Source: Mesorhizobium sp. NZP2298 (GTDB taxonomy: Bacteria > Pseudomonadota > Alphaproteobacteria > Rhizobiales > Rhizobiaceae). From it: DNA of 64,000 bases. Position 1 is the stretch's first letter. Each line of letters opens with the position of its first letter. Under the pieces are notes generated by a model. The model was not told the origin of the DNA and ran no database searches. It was given only the letters and a program-made list of their open reading frames with translations. A program made the translations under genes and the position numbers. The stretch covers positions 3,112,001 through 3,176,000 of the forward strand of contig NZ_CP033365.1 of assembly GCF_013170825.1 (NCBI RefSeq), written 5' to 3'. This document shows, piece by piece, positions 62,157-64,000 of the stretch.

Positions 62157-62909
62157 CTATTGTTCGCCCTTGTCGCGGAAGGCGGCTTCGCCTGCGGCGG
62201 ACACTTCGGCCCATTTCTTGTCGGCCCCGGCTTCGTAATTGTCGTGCCAGTTCCACCAGCTGTAGAGCGGCGTCTGGGGATAGCCTTCGGGCGAGTCCTC
62301 CCAGACCTCCTGGCGACCGAGCGGGGTGGCGTCGAGGTAGCTCCAGACCGTGCCCATCGCCTCGTCGCCGCGGCTGTTGATGAAATAGGTGCGGAAGACG
62401 CGGTCGCCGTCATGGATGAAGACGTTGTGGCCATGCCATTCGTCGACCCCGAAGTCTTTGTCGAAGCTGTCGGTGATGGTGTACCAGGGCATTTCCCAGC
62501 CCATCCGCGTCTTCAGCCGCGCAATGTCGGCCTGCGGGGCGCGCGAGGCGTAGGCGAGCGTGGTGTCGCGGGCGTTGAGATGGGCGAGGTGGCCGACCTG
62601 GTCGGCGCCGAGCGAGCAACCGCGGCAGGCGTGATCGGGCCAGCCATAGACACCGGGCTCGAAGAAGGCGCGGTAGACGATCAGCTGGCGGCGGCCTTCG
62701 AACAGGTCGAGCAGGCTTGCCTTGCCGTTGGGGCCCTCGAACACATAGGCCTTGTCCACTTCCATCCACGGCATGCGCCGGCGTTCGGCGGCCAGCGCGT
62801 CCTTGGCGCGCAGCGTCGCTTTCTCCTTCACCAGCATCTTTTCGCGCGCGGTGTCCCATTCCTGCCTCGAAACGATCGGCGGGGTCTTCATCGTCATGTG
62901 CTTGGTCAT
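62157..62909 (-). CDS. DUF899 family thioredoxin-like protein
   Basis: The 250-residue protein has the DUF899 pattern: VSRQEWDTAREKMLVKEKA, RRRMPWMEVDKAYVFEGPNG, LLDLFEGRRQLIVYRAFFEP and HACRGCSLGADQVGHLAHLN with a CxxC pair. Later WYTITDSFDKDFGVDEWHGH and NVFIHDGDRVFRTYFINSRG complete the domain. The family has a thioredoxin fold and no settled function. It overlaps the small upstream gene by four bases. The divergent TPR-type gene may encode its regulator. Confidence 0.92.
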   Translation of the reverse strand: MTKHMTMKTPPIVSRQEWDTAREKMLVKEKATLRAKDALAAERRRMPWMEVDKAYVFEGPNGKASLLDLFEGRRQLIVYRAFFEPGVYGWPDHACRGCSLGADQVGHLAHLNARDTTLAYASRAPQADIARLKTRMGWEMPWYTITDSFDKDFGVDEWHGHNVFIHDGDRVFRTYFINSRGDEAMGTVWSYLDATPLGRQEVWEDSPEGYPQTPLYSWWNWHDNYEAGADKKWAEVSAAGEAAFRDKGEQ

Positions 62910-63109
62910 TGATCTTCTCCTTTGCCAGTCATGGGGCCGTCGTGGCCTGTGATCGCCCGGGGATCCTGAGCCAGGGTGGGGCGATGAGGGACGGGTGTTG
63001 CAAAAGCGGTCGGATCCGCATCGTCCGGTCCGGCGCAGCAGGGGTGACGTCGGGCATGCCCGGCGCCGTCCTTCGATGCGTCGAGAGCAAGGTCGGTTGA
63101 GACAGTCAT
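62906..63109 (-). CDS. small hypothetical protein upstream of DUF899 gene
   Basis: A 67-residue protein from ATG 63109 (MTVSTDLALDASKDGAGHAR), Asp/Pro/His-rich, with a CC pair (RRHPCCAGPDD). AGGGAGAA precedes the ATG, and its TGA overlaps the DUF899 ATG, so it is probably translated and coupled. No family is recognised. Confidence 0.55.
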   Translation of the reverse strand: MTVSTDLALDASKDGAGHARRHPCCAGPDDADPTAFATPVPHRPTLAQDPRAITGHDGPMTGKGEDQ

Positions 63110-63223
63110 TGCGTTCTCCCTGGTGCGCCGCCCGTTGCCGATGCGGCTTGCTGCTTGGCCGTGGTGACTTAAGTTAGGGCGGTGCTTCGCGAAGGTGGGA
63201 GTTACAAGTGTGACGGGATTTGA

Positions 63224-64000
63224 ATGGACTCGCTGATCACGGCGGCGGCACTTGCGCTGGCGGCGGGCGATCCGCTCGGCGCGCTCGACCGCGTCGCCCT
63301 GCGCGAGGACGCGCCGGCCCTGGCGCTGCGCGGCATCGCCATGGCGCAGCTCGGCGACTTCGACCGCGCCAAGCTTTTGTTGCGGCGCGCGGCCCGCGCG
63401 TTCAGCCCGAAAGAAGCCGTCGCGCGCGCCAGATGCGTCGTCGCCGAGGCCGAGATCGCGCTGGTCTCGCGCGATCTGGGCTGGCCCGCCAAGGCGCTCG
63501 ACGCGGCGCGGACCGCTCTGGAGAAGCATGGCGACCGGCTGAACGCGGCGCATGCCGGCCAACTCAAGGTTCGGCGCCTGTTGCTGATCGGCCGCCTCGA
63601 CGAGGCCGAACATGTGCTGGCGGGGCTTGACCCGACGCCGCTGCCGCCGGCCGCGAGGGCCGCCCATGAGCTCGCTGTCGCCGGCATCGCCATGCGGCGC
63701 CTCAGGATCCGGCCGGCGCGCGCGGCGCTGGAATGGGCACGCAACGCCGCCCGCCAGGCCGGTATTCCAGGCCTCATGGCGGAGGTCGCCAGCGCATCGC
63801 TGGCGCTCGAAACACCGGCGGCGCGGCTGATCACGCAAGGTGCGGAGCGGCCGCTGCTGCTCGAAGAGGTCGAGGCGCTGCAGGCATCGCCGGCGCTGGT
63901 CATCGACGCCATTCGCCATGTCGTGCGCGCCGGCGCCAGCACCGTCTCGCTGGCGAGCCGGCCGGTGCTGTTCGCGCTGGCGCGTGCGCTTGGCCAGGCG
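63224..64000 (+). CDS. TPR-type protein, putative transcriptional regulator (partial)
   Basis: The frame is open for 259 codons from ATG 63224 to the window edge, so the C-terminus is missing. The visible part is Ala/Leu/Arg-rich helical repeat: ALAAGDPLGALDRVALREDA, RGIAMAQLGDFDRAKLLLRR, RCVVAEAEIALVSRDLGWPA and RRLLLIGRLDEAEHVLAGLD. This matches TPR-like N-terminal halves of rhizobial regulators that end in a DNA-binding domain and, as I recall, lie beside DUF899 genes. The DNA-binding part is not in the window, so the regulator call is inference. Confidence 0.75.
   Translation, partial: MDSLITAAALALAAGDPLGALDRVALREDAPALALRGIAMAQLGDFDRAKLLLRRAARAFSPKEAVARARCVVAEAEIALVSRDLGWPAKALDAARTALEKHGDRLNAAHAGQLKVRRLLLIGRLDEAEHVLAGLDPTPLPPAARAAHELAVAGIAMRRLRIRPARAALEWARNAARQAGIPGLMAEVASASLALETPAARLITQGAERPLLLEEVEALQASPALVIDAIRHVVRAGASTVSLASRPVLFALARALGQA

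Noticed and set aside
1..64000. CRISPR arrays, tRNA or rRNA genes, insertion sequences, phage genes
   Set aside because: No regularly spaced repeats, cloverleaf ends, transposase motifs or phage structural genes were seen on reading both strands. A tRNAscan or ISfinder run would be decisive.

Overview
The window reads as the chromosome of a high-GC alphaproteobacterium of the Rhizobiales, most likely Mesorhizobium or a close relative. The evidence is two small secreted proteins with the DUF680 'AFAGSDHF' start typical of that genus, a BA14K-type secreted protein, an Omp25-like barrel, a minCDE operon, a conserved 49-residue rhizobial protein at 17418 and many hairpin-bearing intergenic repeats. 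No rRNA, tRNA, CRISPR array or insertion sequence was recognised.

Layout. 1-3507 (minus, visibly lower GC): a RiPP locus with a Cys/Ser/Thr-rich precursor (frame broken by one base), an APH-fold kinase and a HopA1-LanC fusion that runs off the left edge. These are the parts of a class V-like lanthipeptide synthetase, and this is the most interesting part of the window. 3662-8966 (minus): a phosphopantetheinyl transferase, a GNAT acetyltransferase and a Pls/PosA-type single-module NRPS. 9306-17567: two AraC regulators, a secreted Cys-rich protein, DUF680 proteins flanking an MBL hydrolase, a TPR protein and a DoxX protein, a secreted glycosidase-like protein, and two small conserved rhizobial genes. 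17649-21103: a lower-GC accessory patch with a frameshifted pseudogene, an SRAP (YedK) protein, small ORFs and an AbiTii-domain protein. 21170-23222: minC-minD-minE.

23295-36713: a Cpx-like envelope stress and efflux region. A histidine kinase/response regulator pair is divergent from a Spy/CpxP-like protein, with a phased GGAAAC repeat array between them. A five-gene RND operon follows (two adaptor-permease pairs and one outer-membrane factor). 36771-43937: a LpxO-like hydroxylase, then a ROK regulator, a SsuABC/TauABC-like transporter (permease frameshifted) and a sulfatase, which together look like a sulfate-ester or sulfonate scavenging operon, then an RhtA-like exporter. 44191-53732: an outer-membrane barrel, two tandem paralogous PaoABC-type aldehyde oxidoreductase operons with a shared leader sequence, and a divergent TetR regulator next to a perfect palindrome. 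53792-64000: a bestrophin, small enzymes, divergent secreted EF-hand proteins, an ECF sigma/anti-sigma-like/metal-sensor operon, a two-gene ABC system, a decayed alcohol dehydrogenase, and a DUF899 operon divergent from a TPR-type putative regulator cut by the right edge.

Three loci (lanthipeptide precursor, ABC permease, dehydrogenase remnant) carry single-base indels, two of them in C or G runs. Some of these breaks may be sequencing errors rather than true mutations.
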